The position numbers were made by a program, and so were the translations under genes. This document shows, piece by piece, positions 1-11,760 of a stretch of DNA of 64,000 nt. This DNA comes from Isoetes taiwanensis (taxonomy: Eukaryota; Streptophyta; Lycopodiopsida; Isoetales; Isoetaceae): contig JAJEKV010000663.1 of assembly GCA_021234155.1 (NCBI GenBank), positions 58,449 to 122,448 on the forward strand, given 5' to 3'. Under the pieces are notes generated by a model that saw only the letters and a list, made by a program, of their open reading frames with translations, was not told where the DNA came from and did not search any database. The stretch's first letter is position 1. Every line of letters begins with the position of its first letter.

Positions 1-1336
1 GTCTGCTTAAAAACAGTAGCTACATGAATGGCATAGCAAACACAGCTAGAGTTGAAAGGTACTTGCCATAACCAGCCTGAGCTTCCATTTTCCAGAGGTG
101 TAGTTTCACAAGAAGGTGCTAAATTTCCTTCTTATGCCTCTAATTTCCTTCGTATGACTCTGTAGTATAAAAGAGTCATTATAATTGTAAAGAAAATAAA
201 AGGGAAGAACTGAATAGCAACAACAGTAAGCAGAACCTGGAGGTAGAATTGCAGCTCAAATAGCAACCCAACACAGCTGCATCGCAAAATGAGGCCCATT
301 TGCAGTGGAATATATTCGCCAGAGGTGACTTATCGCCCTTATAGCCAAAAACATTGCTGGATCCGCTCCATTGATTTTGGCTCCATTGATTTCGTCTCCA
401 GCCCCGTAGAAGCCAAAGATTGCAGAGGGCCCTGTGTAACGGATTGTTTTAGAGCTAGAATGAAGAAAGAAATAGAGTAGCAGAAGCTAAGTTACCTTCA
501 TAATAGAGGTTGCCGGTCCCAACTCCAGCTCTCAAATGGGTTGCTAGTTAAAGGCCACTGCCTTTGGATATGCCATCACCAAGCTTATGCGCCATCGCCA
601 AGCAGCGCTCCATTGATGCCAAAAAATCAGCTGAGAAACCAAGCTACAAAGATTTTATAGGAACGATAGCAAGGCGCCATGCCATGGCATGCATGGCATT
701 CCAGCAAGCGAGATGCTCCATACTTTCTAAGAAGAAAAAAAAAAACTCATTTTGCAAGCAGAAATGCCATTGAACCCTGCCATGTAAATATTGCTTGGAT
801 TTTGTACAAAAACTATGATGAAAAAAACGCAGCGGCCAAGCCAGTAAGCAACTTCTTTAAGCCATCGGTTATGGCAGAACAGAGTCTTTTAATGCTATGG
901 CAGCTTTTAGATCCAAGCAGTTCCAGAAACATGCAAAATTAGGGCCAAGATTTGGGGCAGAGTAGGACTGGCGATGGAGCTGCTATACGGCTTCAAATCT
1001 GGAGCTAATATGGCAGTGGCTTGGCAAATCCGACAGCAAGGAGCCAAATCCGATAGCCCATCGTCGCCATAGTTGGCATCAAGGAGGCAAATCCGGCAGC
1101 AAGAATCAACATATCAAATACAAAAATGAGCGCCATACTGAAACAAGAAACAAAAAAGTGTAGGGGGGTGGGTCTCCAGCAGAGGGCAGCTGTTACACAC
1201 AAATCTCGTTAACTGCCGCTCTCTATAATGATTCTCTTCTCTCGATAAGTGAATCAACGAAAACAAAGATGGATAAATTGTTTTAAGCTTAGGTACATGG
1301 TAATTTTTTTCATTATCTCGGCCTATGTTTTTGTAT
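1..1336. other. Non-coding stretch, no recognised gene
   Basis: Short open frames occur but none shows a recognisable domain, codon pattern or splice structure. The text is rich in degenerate 'GCCAAATCCGATAGC'-like phrases near 1,000-1,110. Nothing more can be supported. Confidence 0.5.
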
Positions 1337-1450
1337 GGGGGAAAGGAAATGGGGTCCCTTTTCCGGTTCAGTCGGTGGGGTCCCGCGACCGGCGATAGCC
1401 GGGAGCGGGTCACCGACTGAACCGGAAAAGGGAACCCATTTCTTTTCCCC
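1337..1450. repeat. Long fold-back hairpin (MITE-like)
   Basis: Two 40-nt arms, 1,337-1,376 and 1,411-1,450, are inverted copies with only a few differences (core GGTTCAGTCGGTG against CACCGACTGAACC). The 34-nt loop is GC-rich and itself partly self-complementary. Weaker pairing continues outward: TGTTTTTGTATGG on the left against CCATCAATATAGAAACA on the right. The phrase CCTGTTTCTATATTG recurs inverted near 2,345, so related ends lie nearby. The structure suits a fold-back transposon or MITE, but I did not find a convincing target-site duplication. Confidence 0.6.
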
Positions 1451-1845
1451 ATCAATATAGAAACAGGGGAGCAAAATTTGCCCCTTTTCCCCTGCGCATG
1501 GCTCCGTCGAGGCTGATTCTTCCTGGATTTCTACAGCGGGCTATGGCTATGGATGTGCATGGCGGTTATTTGTGCCTGATTCATGGTTATGGCAGTTCTT
1601 GCGCATAGATTATGTCAGTTCTTGAGCTCTATAGTCCATCCAAGCCAAATGCAAGGCTATCATCTGCATAATAAACATTTACGAAACAGGTCGGTTATAG
1701 CTCCTCCTTGAATCCATTTTAAGCGTAGTCGTCCATTTCGTATATGTCATAATCATTTTTAGCTCCGCTGTAGCTGCAGATGCTCTTCAACTCCGACAAT
1801 CCGGCCTAAAGAATTCCAAACCCCAGTATACTCTTGTCTAATTCC

Positions 1846-2145
1846 AAAACTGGAGATACAGAGCATGAATACAAAGCATGACGGCACATTTCTTGAGGGA
1901 TTCGAGAAAGCCCTCATTGTTTTGGTTCATGGAATTTTTGGGCTCGGAAAAGGGATGAGCACTTCTATTCTTGCATAAATTTTAAGAGATTTCATCTGAT
2001 TATTCTACGTACTGTTCTGCCGAATCATTGGGCATATTGCGATTAGTTTTATGTTCTTTTGCATCAAATATTGAGGAAATTTAGTTCTTAGATTCTGTTG
2101 TTTGCCAGGGCTGTATTCATGCTTTGTATTCATCTCCAGCGCTTC
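1846..2145. repeat. Inverted repeat pair with 240-bp spacer
   Basis: CATGAATACAAAGCATG at 1,864-1,880 is matched in reverse by CATGCTTTGTATTCAT at 2,119-2,134, and CTGGAGAT flanks both arms. The arms are about 35 nt with small indels. This could be a small non-autonomous DNA element; its ends are not proven. Confidence 0.45.
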
Positions 2146-2299
2146 CTGAAGCGAAGCAGGGTTGTTGCTGTTACTACAGGGTTTGTTGCATCAGAAGCAG
2201 GGTATTGTTGATGTTAAATGTATGTTGTAAAAATAAATTTACCTGCTAAACCAGTCGTCCGGAATTGGAAGACCCAACTTCCATTCCGGATTGTAGGGG

Positions 2300-2315
2300 G
2301 CTGACACGTGTCAGC
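2300..2315. promoter_or_regulatory. 16-bp G-box palindrome
   Basis: GCTGACACGTGTCAGC is a perfect palindrome centred on CACGTG, the core bound by plant bZIP and bHLH factors. No gene start is visible just downstream, so a regulatory role is only a possibility. Confidence 0.35.
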
Positions 2316-2365
2316 AGCAGAATGCACGCCAGGGAATATATGCGACCCTGTTTCTATATTGTAAA

Positions 2366-3480
2366 GTGGAGATACGAGGCCCCTTGTTCTCTCATGGGAA
2401 TTCTCGTGCTTATTACCCCCAAGGATTCCTTTCCAAGTTATATTTTGCCCCCTAGGTGGAGGCGTAGACCCTTGCGGGAAGTATTTTTTGCTATCCTTTC
2501 GTGTTTTTCTTTTTTATTTTTATTTTTTTTGGGAAGGTGCACCCTCATATATCAAAATTGATAAATTGATACTAGATTTCTTTTCCTTTTTTATTTTCTT
2601 TTTTGTCTTGTTTTTGGGCAATAATCAACCACCACTATGTGTAGCAATTTCTCCTATTGTCGCACAAGTGTGGAAAAGAGCTGCATGGATCATTGCAGCT
2701 CTTGTAGAGATAAGATCAAAGGTGCTTATCGATGGAGAGTAGTGGAGATGGATGCGTCAATTTTAGAGATCAATCTTCGTTGAACATATCGTGATTCATA
2801 TTTGGTGAACAAGAATTTAAGCAGTGCTATTTGAAAGGCATCCATGGCTGAAGAAACAGATATGATATTTGTAGGCATGCCAAAACGGCAGACATGCAAT
2901 GGCCCCACCATGGGTAGATTAGCACAGACGATGCATATTCGTCATACAATAACCATATTGATGTTAAACCATACAACTAGAACCATATTCTTGTTGAATT
3001 TGGTTGGTCCTTTGAAGCATTAAGACTTGTGAAATTTTTAAGTTTGAATCTAAAGTGGGAAATTTTGATTATTGATTAAGGGAGGAATTCAAAAGTGGGA
3101 ATCCCACGGTCATCGATCGTAACACCCATCTATCCTTTGGGCAGAGAACACAGGGTAATAATGCAGCACGTTCAATCCCATGTGTTCTCGAATCAAAAGG
3201 TTTCTTAGGTTGTAGTTTTATCCCCCTCCCTTTTTTTTTCCAATCATTATCTAGAGACCAAGCCCGCATGATTGTTCAGACGCTATGATTGTTTATAGTG
3301 CATGGTGGGAGGTATGAGTCCTTAGTCTACCGGATGGACTAATATGCATGCATGGGGAGCGATTTGAATATATCTAGTGCCCATTTGTAATTTTTCCATG
3401 GTGGAGGTGTAAGTTTGGTGTAAGTCTCTCCATGTGCGTGATTCTTAGCTAGGTTTTATACTATTTTTGTTATATCATGG
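2366..3480. other. Non-coding, T-rich stretch
   Basis: T-rich low-complexity sequence occupies 2,490-2,620. The rest has ordinary composition with no gene, RNA or repeat that I recognise. Confidence 0.5.
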
Positions 3481-3489
3481 TAACCAACC

Positions 3490-3858
3490 TTCTTAGTTGC
3501 ATTCCTCAAGGTTACATGGTGTGGAGTTCAAACCCTAGTCTTAATTGTAACACCGTGGTGGTAATGCGGTACCCCCATGTATGTGGTCAAGCATTTGACA
3601 CAAATAATGAAAAACTACTGAGAATAAATTGTTTGGTAGTAATACTAGTGCAATAAATGGGGCTCCTATAGCAACAATAACGTAGTTTGCACTTCTACCC
3701 ATTTAGTACTTGGGAGGCATCAACTGTTTGGTTCTGGTAATTTTTGTACGGAGGAAGTGGTGTTCCAATATTAGTCCTATCTCTGGTATGAGGTGTTCTG
3801 CGGTTTGAGCTTCAAATAGGTTCATTGAGCTTGTTCTATTCTATTCTATTCTATGGCA
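3490..3858 (+). mobile_element. SINE-like candidate with (TTCTA)n tail
   Basis: A box-B-like phrase GAGTTCAAACCC lies near 3,525, shortly after a weak box-A-like phrase. The stretch ends at 3,834-3,854 in a TTCTA repeat. The LINE fragment ending near 52,024 has the same pentamer tail, as expected if a SINE borrows a LINE's 3' end. Only these three signs support the call, and the 5' boundary is a guess. Confidence 0.3.
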
Positions 3859-3859
3859 T

Positions 3860-5090
3860 AAATCATTTCGGTGTAGCCCCGAGGGATTCAGTATTGTTTG
3901 TAGCATGGGACATCTGTGTGCAAGAAAGGGGTTCTTTTTTTTTACCATTTTGTACTTGTATACTTACCATTAGGGTTTTTTTTTGCCACTATCTGGGGTA
4001 AAATACCTTAGAGGTTAAATTAGTTTCCAAAGATCAGTATACTAGGGATGTTTTTGGCCACCTTTCAAACGCAGATGTCCACCCCCTTATTACTACGTGC
4101 ATCCCTCGGGGGTGTAGAAGGAACCACAACAGGATTGTCATCTTTAGACTCAATAATGTATGAATAAAAGAAAGATAGTAAACAAGGTTTAGGAGGTACA
4201 TTTCAGGTAGCGTGCTACAAAATGATGTTATTTTTGTATCTTTGGCAAGAACCACGTTTGAGGCGGGTGCTGAGAAATTGTGTCATTTTTGCATTTGTTG
4301 TTAAGTAAGCTCCAGTCTGCTAGGTAATTGGTTAGTTGGCAAAATAGTGAAAGAAAGAATCTGTAACATATGAAAACCAGATAGAAGGAGCAAAATGAAA
4401 GAAAGAAGAAACCTAGAATGCATCATGTGAATCAAAACAGGCTGCTCGAAAACAAAAATGAAGGAAACCAAGCCGGCAAAAGCTTAAGCGAACGTCGAAA
4501 TTAGTGTTAACGACGTTAGGCAAGCACTCCCTAAAATGTTTTAAATAAGTAGATTGTTCTTTGTGTAGAAGATGAACATAGAAGTAGCTAAATATTTTCT
4601 TCCACTAAAAGAGGCTTCAAGAAAGAGGCTTCTGTGGTAATATATATATTTTTTACTTTCTTCAAAAAAGAAATATAATAAAACATGTCCTTCAATTTTA
4701 AATGAATAAATTTTAAGAAATTATATTATTGGTTTGTATGCTTATGATTGTCCTTGTATGAAGTCCTTGTACTAAGCCTCATAGATAATTTGGATACTAT
4801 AGATGATAAAAATCAATTTAATTAATGAGAAAGTCATCTCGAGAATAATTCCCATCTTTCAAAGATCGTTATAGCACGATAATTTACTTCTCAATACATA
4901 CTTGGCCATGGGATACTAAATTGGTATTGAAAAATGGAAACCATGATATAAATCTTAGTTAATATAGAAGTGTGAATGCAAAACCGCATCACTGTCCGAT
5001 TGGTCTCCGTGGGCGATAAAAAACATTCAATTCAATTCTGTGTTGGTTTTGCACTATGGATGGCCACATCTTTTTAGGTGATATTTGTGA
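3860..5090. other. Non-coding, AT-rich stretch
   Basis: AT-rich sequence with short homopolymers. No open frame with a recognisable product and no clear repeat. Confidence 0.5.
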
Positions 5091-5526
5091 ACGTTCACCA
5101 TGACAATTAGCTCAATATTGAAAGTATGCTACAAACCACAACCATTTTATATAACATAAACTGTGATAATAGAAGACTAGCATGAATAACAACCACGACA
5201 TTTAAATTGATTAAAAAACCACACCATAAAGTACTTCAACTTTTATGTCAATAGAAAACCAACATAAACAAGCATTACCATATTTAAAGTGGTGTTGAAA
5301 AACCATGCTACAAACCAATATCGAATTAATAACCAGGGTACATTAGAAAACCAACATGAATGACCACAGTTGATGTTAGAAACCATAAAATAAACTAATT
5401 TTGGTTTTGAAAAGCCATGCTAAAATGGAAAATCAACATGAATAACCACATACTAGTTATAAAAACCACTATGTTATGTGGTTTTTATTAAGAATGCAAT
5501 TTTTATTATAGAAAACCACATCTATA
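5090..5526. repeat. Degenerate AACCAC/GTGGTT repeat region
   Basis: The phrase 'aaaaccaacatgaataaccaca' recurs with variation about every 60-70 nt. Two hairpins stand out: AAAACCAC/GTGGTTTT around 5,461-5,486 (8-nt loop) and ACCAC/GTGGT around 5,515-5,532. The pol remnant begins at the right edge, so this is probably its insertion site or a broken flank. Confidence 0.5.
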
Positions 5527-6660
5527 GTGGTTTATCAGCGGTTTATTATAGTGGCTAAAGTTTTGGGTGCCTTGTGTATAGGGATAGAGGAAGCAAGCAG
5601 AGAGCAAGTCATTTGTATCCAAAAGAATGGCCAAACCAGAACCCTGAAAGTTGGTCCAAAAGCTCCTGAGCCTTGCTTCAACTCATTTCCTATGCTGTGT
5701 CAAGAATTCTCAGATGTCTTTGCTTGGGATTACTCTGAACTAAAAGGAATTCCTCCCTCTAAAGCAAAATTTGAAATAAAAGTAAAAGAGGGCTCTGATC
5801 CTGTTCAGCAGAAATTAAGGAGGATAAACTCTGCCTTGCTGCCACTTATCTATGAAGAATTAAAAACTATGGAGAGTTCTAAGATGATATGTGAGACATT
5901 GGAACCTGAGTGGTTGTCTTGCATTGTGCCAGTCAAGAAGAGGAGTGGCCAACTTAGAATTTGTATTGATTATAGAGATATCAATAAGGTTACAATCAAA
6001 GATTGCTACCCCCTACCGTTTCTAGAAGAAGTTTTGCATACCATGAGTGGAAAAGAAGTCTATTCTCTTATGGATGGCTTCTCTGGTTTCAACCAAATAG
6101 AAGTTGATCCTTTATCACAGCCAAAAACCGCCTTCATTACACCTTGGGGAACTTATATGATGCTAAGAATGCCATTTGGCTTGAAAAATGCCCCTGCAAC
6201 CTTTCAGAGGGCAATGAACAATATTTTTGAGTCATTATCTCCCCAAAATTTCAGGGCTTTTCTGGATGATTTGACTCTGGCCACCTCTTTGGGAGATCAT
6301 CTCAAAACAATCTCTAATATGTTTTCTTTGTGCAGATCCAGTGGTGTGAACTTAAATCCAAAGAAGTGTTTGTTTTTGACTGACAAAGGTGTGTTGTTAG
6401 GCCATCAGATATCAGAAGAAGGAGTTCAGATTGCTGCAGACAAGCTGACAATAGTTCTCGACCTCCCAGTACCTAAAACATTGAAGCAGATCAAAGGTTT
6501 TGTTGGTACACTTCAAGGCTTGAGGATCTACATCCCCAACTTCTCTCACATTTTGAGACCTATCACCAAGCTCACCAAAGTAGGGTATGTATCCAAAAAT
6601 ACAAGTCAAAAAGGTTCCAGCTTGAGTGGAATGAAGATTGCCAAAGGGCATTTGAATTGA
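5527..6660 (+). pseudogene. Ty3/Gypsy (Tat/Athila-type) pol, reverse transcriptase part
   Basis: This is the reverse transcriptase of a plant LTR retrotransposon, which copies element RNA into DNA in virus-like particles. The 377-residue frame shows a pre-RT segment (FAWDYSELKGIPP), the LRICIDYRDINKVT block, SLMDGFSGFNQI with the catalytic Asp near residue 183, MPFGLKNAPATFQRAM, and FLDD near 246-248 in place of the usual YxDD. It continues with LGHQISEEGVQI and the start of the connection region. Gag, protease, primer-binding site and 5' LTR are absent, so the copy is 5'-truncated at the repeat border. The frame is lost near 6,600, where the homologous text (LEWNEDCQRAFELIKEEL) moves to another frame. 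The Met at 5,527 is probably not a native start. Confidence 0.9.
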
Positions 6661-6881
6661 TCAAAGAAGAGCTCAACAAGAAGGTAACCCTTCTTGCCCC
6701 TAAACCAAGTGAAGATTTCCAAGTTTATATAACAGATTTACATCATTTGTCTGTAGGATTAGCCTTATTTCAGAACAAAAAGGGTACTAAACTATGCAGA
6801 AAGCAAAGTGGTCGAATTAATGAGGTGAATTACCCAAATCCTAGAGAAGTCCGCTGCTGCCCTAATATTTTTGACCACTAA
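6603..6881 (+). pseudogene. Tat-type pol, RNase H N-terminal part (frameshifted)
   Basis: In the frame used at 6,657, a segment reading QVYITDLHHLSVGLALFQ fits the start of the RNase H domain that follows RT in Ty3/Gypsy pol and degrades the RNA strand of the hybrid. It is out of frame with both RT and the rest of RNase H plus integrase, so at least two indels separate the parts. With neighbours at 5,527 and 6,871 it forms one broken polyprotein. Confidence 0.75.
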
Positions 6882-8398
6882 ATTCCCCCATCTTTCGATG
6901 CAAGCTCCAAAGATTCAAGTCTATATGAAGGTCAATCCTCTTCCAATGTTGTATGGTAAACAAGCCCTGAAGACCAAGTTCTATAAGTGGGCTGCCATGC
7001 TTCAAGACTTTGCCATTGAAGTCCACCTTGTCAAAACAGAAAAGGATCCGAGTAGTTTCATACCCTATGCCTTCTACAAATATGATTTGACCTCTGAAGA
7101 GGATCAAACAGAGGAAGAGGTATGTCATTTAGTTGGAGAAGCCAGGTCTTGGATGCAACCCATTGTCAATTATCTAAAACATCAAGAGGTCCCTGCCACA
7201 TTTTCACCATCCGAGAAAGTTAAGTTTAGGAAAAGATGTCTAACATATGTGCTGGTTGAGGACATTTTATGTAGGAAGATGCCTTCACAGATTTTGTTGA
7301 GGTGCTTGGCTGAAGAAGAACAGGTACAAGCTCTAAGACATGCTCATGACCTCTGCTGTGGTGGACACTATTCTATGGATGCCACAGCCAAGAAAATTCT
7401 AAGTTCTGGATACTATTGGCCTACACTTCATCATGATGTCAAAAGGTACGTGCAGAGTTGTTCTGACTGTCAAAAGCATGCCAGCAAACGCCTGAAGGTA
7501 CCTCCCCTTTCACCTATTGTGGCCCCTGGCCCATTTCTTGTTTGGGGATTAGATTATGTTGGTCCTATACACCCATCTTCCTCTGCCAGACATGAATACA
7601 TCCTAGTTGCTACAGACTTCTTCACTAAATGGGCTGAAGCAACTCCATTGACAAGTGCCAATGCAGATACCACAGCAAGTTTCCTACTGTCTAATATATG
7701 TGCTAGGTTTGGAGTACCATTGAAGATTGTTTCTGACAGAGGAACGCCTTTTATGAATGAAGTAATAGACAAGCTTACCCAATTGCTTGAGATAAGACAT
7801 ACAAAAAGTTCTGCTTACTACCCTCAGGGAAATGGCCAGGCAGAATCCACCAATAAAACTCTGATATCCATTATGAAGAAGACAGTAGATAGGTTTCCAA
7901 GAAGCTGGCATACAAAGTTGATCTATGCCCTTTGGTCCTACAGAACCACTTATAAAGTGGCTATAAAAAACACTCCTGCCTCTATTGTGTATGGTACTAG
8001 TGTCATTCTACCCTTTGAGTTGCAGGTACTTTCGCCAAGGACGATGCAAATACAAGTCAAAAGTGAAGAGGATGCTATCTGGTGCAGGCTACAGCAGATG
8101 CTAGCCCTTGAGGAACTCAGAGATAAGACTCTACAGGTGATAACGGAACACAAGATGAAAATCAAGAAGAAATTTGACAAACAAGCAGTAGAAGTCAACT
8201 ATCAGGTTGGTGATTTGGTGCTTAAGTTTGCTAGAAACAAAGATCCCACTCTAGGTAAGTTTTCTGCAAATTGGGAAGGTCCATTTGTCATTTCTTCACA
8301 TGCTGGAGTAAACTCATATTACTTACAGAGTTAGAGTCCGAGAGAGAATTTTGCCAAATCCTCTCAATGCACAACACTTGAAAGCTTATTGGATCTAA
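6871..8398 (+). pseudogene. Tat-type pol, RNase H end plus integrase
   Basis: Integrase inserts the cDNA into the host chromosome. Residues 1-60 of the 487-residue frame are the end of RNase H (KWAAMLQDFAIEVHLVKTEKD). The zinc-binding HHCC module follows (His 157 or 159, His 166, Cys 197, Cys 200). The DDE core is complete: Asp 228 in WGLDYVGP, Asp 289 in KIVSDRGTPF and Glu 325 in GNGQAES, with 35 residues between the last two. A C-terminal VGDLVLKFARNKDPT segment fits the GPY/F-like module. The open frame stops at 8,334, but one base shift continues it into a normal ending (VRERILPNPLNAQHLKAYWI), stop at 8,396-8,398. Integrase looks undamaged at its catalytic residues, so the decay is recent or partly sequencing error. 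Confidence 0.9.
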
Positions 8399-9690
8399 AC
8401 TAGCTAATGCTAGTTAGTATAGTTGTAGGTAGTCTAAAAAAGGTTGGAATAGTTGAAATTGTTCTAGATATAATTTGCTAACATTATGGGGAGAAAACAA
8501 TAAAAAGAAGAAAAGCTGAAAAGAAAAAATATGCGTTTTGATCTTTAACATTGTCATTTGCAGGTTCATTAGTTGTTCTGTTTAAAGCCAGCCAGAAAAA
8601 TCATTGCTTCCTAAAGTTGTGCTCATATGCAGGAACTCAAAATCATCATGAACAGTTTGCTGAACATCTTGTGATGAATGCCAGGATTGAAGTACTAACT
8701 GAGTCATCATGTCATTTTATGGGACCATCCTAGTCTTCCATACCATTCATTTTTCATTTATTGGCCTCCCATTCATATAAGCCTTGCTCCCACTTTTATT
8801 CATCACCTACAAGTCGCTATTCATCCCCCTCAGGCATCATAAAAGCAGTCTCCTAACTCTCTATTTCATGTCATTTGCAGGATCATCCTTTACCCATTAG
8901 CCAGCTTTATACCACCACCATTTTTTCTTTTGGGCAAATTTGCAGGACCATTACATCTTCTAGAATGTGTCTGCACCCTTCCATAACATTCTAGTTCCAT
9001 CTACCAAGTCATTTCTTCAAGACTCCTACAAGAATGGGTAGCTGAAACCCCAAAAGCATCAAGTTTTATTCACAAGATCACTAAAGCAGATTTTTGACGT
9101 CCCCCCCAAGTTTCAACACTTATGGGAAGTCAAAAGAACATGGTAGCAGACCCTACAGGTTATAAATGTTCAAAAGTTGCTGCTGTGTTCAAAGTTGCAG
9201 AATTCATCACCAAAAATGTGAAGTACACATAGTTCTATCCAGTTTCCTATTCTGGCACCATTTTCCATTCATGAAGACCTCAAGAAAACCTTATATTATC
9301 TCAGGAACAGGAGATGCATTGATTTGGCATTCACTCTCATATATTTGCACTTTTCAGATGCTTTTATGCTGCATTCTAAGAAGCTCTGATATTTCGTAAC
9401 AGTGATAATTCAGATCCGGATGTCGAGAAGTTTTTAACAGGTTTCAAGGTCTGGGGACCAGCCATTTTTCTCTTTTATAAAGATGTTGCCCCTTGAAGTG
9501 GCAACATGAAGAAGAAATGAAGATATGAAGAAAATTCTAAGTATTGGAGAAGCTATTAAGGAAAGGTATCAGGCTGAAAGAGAATCTAGGCCGTGAGTAC
9601 CCCCGCCAAATCCTTTAGCCAAAATTAGCCATCCTTGATTTTTCCCAAATTTTTGAGCCTATCTCCCATTTCTCCTTGAATTTCCCCTAT
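8399..9690. other. 3' non-coding region after Tat-type pol
   Basis: No recognisable coding. The phrase ATTTGCAGG followed by a short purine/pyrimidine word recurs near 8,557, 8,872 and 8,938, hinting at an old local duplication. The region is probably 3' spacer or LTR of the retroelement, but no matching 5' copy exists in the window. Confidence 0.4.
8489..8515 (+). promoter_or_regulatory. Candidate polypurine tract of the Tat-type element
   Basis: A purine-rich run starting GGGGAGAAAAC lies 90 bases after the integrase stop, where second-strand priming would occur. Tat-type elements often carry long 3' spacers, so the true tract could be further on. No second LTR was found to fix it. Confidence 0.3.
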
Positions 9691-10230
9691 CGCTAGCCAA
9701 ATATGCTTCTAAAGATGCCTAAAAATCCCAAAATGCCAAAAATCTATACCTTTGCCAAGTGGCATCCTAGTCATCATCCAAAAGTGCCAAAGATGTCAAA
9801 AAGTCAAGTGAAAGTCAAAATAGAAAGTCAAAAGGCACACTTTCCAAAAAATACCCTTGCCACGTCATCAAGAGTCAAAATGCCACCTAGGATGGCCACC
9901 TTGCTCACAAAAATGCTTTGTCATCCAACTTTGGTTATATCTTTGCCACTTGGGTCAAAAATCATGCCACCTCATCAAAAATATCAAGGGCATTTAAAAA
10001 TTTAAAATCCACTTAGGCAAAAGCCATGTTTGACCTTGCCACATCATCCTTCATTATGCCAAGTCATCATTTCATCATGTCCAGTCACCATTGATTCACC
10101 TTTTTTAGCCAAAAAATCAAAGTGCCATTTTCCAAAATTTGACCACCTCACCATGTTGCCCCAATGAAAATATGCCACCTGGCACAAAAAATTTCCAAAA
10201 AAGACCTTATATAGACCCTTGAATTCCAAT
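9690..10230. repeat. Degenerate CCAAAA/TGCCAC low-complexity region
   Basis: Short words such as AAAATGCCA, AAAGTCAAA and TTGCCACNTCATCA recur irregularly. Open frames here (for example 9,703-10,005) simply follow the repeat and look like by-products. Confidence 0.5.
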
Positions 10231-11255
10231 TCTTGGGAATCGTGCCCTTTGAGAAAATGTAAAAAAAAAATTGTCCTATTCTACCACCCCCCCTGACCTA
10301 GATTCCTTTTCAGCCAATCACCCCCCTCCACGTGGCTCACCCGGGCGTGTGGGGCGGTGGAGGTACCGAATCCCACGGGCAAGACACGCCAATTTAAGAG
10401 TTTGCGTGGATCGAGCTATATATACCGAGCTGACTTTTTGATTTAGGCCTGTGGGATATATCCATCAAGAAAATCCCGCCAAGATCCATTAGGGGTTCTA
10501 TGATTCTGGCTTCCACAAGACTTTGAGTGATGCAGAGCAGTCACCGATCATGATCGACCTCCGGAACCAATCGAATCATGAAGAGGATGCCAATTAATGG
10601 AGATCATGCCAAGAATGTAATATTGCCTATTTTTGGGAAAGAAGAGTTCGTGGCCATATGCGCACAAATTGAGCTCTAACTACCCCGACATGTGTCTATA
10701 AAGATGATCCGAGCCAGATTCCCACACGAGGAGAGGAGATTTTTGATTAGAAACCCGCCCTTTGTTCTTGAAAGCCAAGATTTTTGAAGTTTCGATACAA
10801 ATTCTATTTCAGAGTGATCAAATGGATTACCCGACAAAGGTATTATGTTCCTAAGATAATCCGAGAAAAGTTTTCTTGAGCAATCCATGGTGTTTCCCCT
10901 TTCTTCAATCGATTTCGAAGTTTTTTTTTCAAAAAATTAGGGTTTTCCCATTTTTATGTGATGAGTCCACTTCCGCGAACTTTGCCACGAATTTCCCACC
11001 AATCTTGATCAACAAATGAGTTGAAATCAATTCAAGTTATCTCGATATTATCTAGATTTAGCTAAACAAATAGCTATTCGCTGTAATTTGCTCAAATATT
11101 TCATTTGCATTCAAAGGAAGTTTGACTGCATCCCAAAGTTTTTTCTTCAATCATTTTCACCACTTTGTTACGTAAAACATCCTACCATACACCGCATTCA
11201 CATATCACCTTATTTCCTCACATTTGCACCTCTTTTCTCATCTTTTCACATCCCC
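10231..11255. other. Unassigned, possible LTR or leader
   Basis: Apart from the TATA candidate, I see a pyrimidine-rich stretch at 11,150-11,285 and no recognisable gene. A 70-residue minus-strand frame at 10,676-10,888 has no known features. Confidence 0.4.
10416..10427 (+). promoter_or_regulatory. TATA-box candidate
   Basis: CTATATATACCG sits in moderately GC-rich sequence and is followed about 30 bases on by a plausible start region. The setting resembles an LTR promoter, possibly of the element ending around here, but LTR limits were not found. Confidence 0.3.
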
Positions 11256-11540
11256 TCACCACACCTTTGGCTCTCTGCCCCCTAAACACAGAATTTGGCA
11301 AGTATCTTTTAGGAAATCCCACAATTTAGAGATTTGTGCATCACAGTTTTTGCAAGGATTCTGTGAAAGGCAACACTTCTGCTCTGCTGCTTCTTGACCC
11401 TTGGCCTCCCGCTCTCGTTCTACCCTCTCCTCTTCTTGTTTCCTTCGGCCTCCTTGGCCTCTGGCTGTTCCGCCTTGTCGAGGAAGTTGAGCGGTCTGTT
11501 TGGTGCGCATCATGTCGATCGGAGTCTTGGTGTCTATCAA
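11256..11540 (-). pseudogene. Possible gag N-terminus of the minus-strand Ty3/Gypsy element
   Basis: This 94-residue minus-strand frame lies about 590 bases downstream of a primer-binding site, where gag should begin. It is charged, with a run of Glu/Arg/Lys/Gln around residues 28-52 likely to form a coiled coil, as at the start of many plant gag proteins. No CCHC knuckle or capsid region follows, and the frame simply ends. The call rests on position and composition, not on a family motif. Confidence 0.3.
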
Positions 11541-11652
11541 GATGCTGTCTCTATCTAGCTTAAGGGTCTTGGTTCTAAGTCTAAGGCTTAGCCATTAATA
11601 TTATCTAACATTATTAAAGCTTAAATCTAATTAAGAATTATAATTCAAACAC

Positions 11653-11760
11653 AAACGATGCCCGCCCTCAGTGGTTGGCATGGGGGGGTTTGAGGGGGTT
11701 CAACCTTGTGGGTGGGAGGTTCAATTTCCGCTACTGTGGGAATTCTTTTAAGATGAGGTT
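11653..11760 (+). mobile_element. tRNA-derived SINE-like head
   Basis: CCTCAGTGGTTGGCATGG resembles a tRNA D-arm/box A, and GGTTCAATTTCC about 50 bases on resembles box B. The spacing suits an internal RNA polymerase III promoter. No cloverleaf can be closed, so this is a tRNA-related SINE or an old pseudo-tRNA rather than a tRNA gene. Confidence 0.4.

Noticed and set aside
11256-11540. Histone H3-like start (MRTKQTA)
   Set aside because: Only seven residues match. The rest is a charged coiled-coil-like tract unlike H3, and the position after an LTR primer site favours gag.
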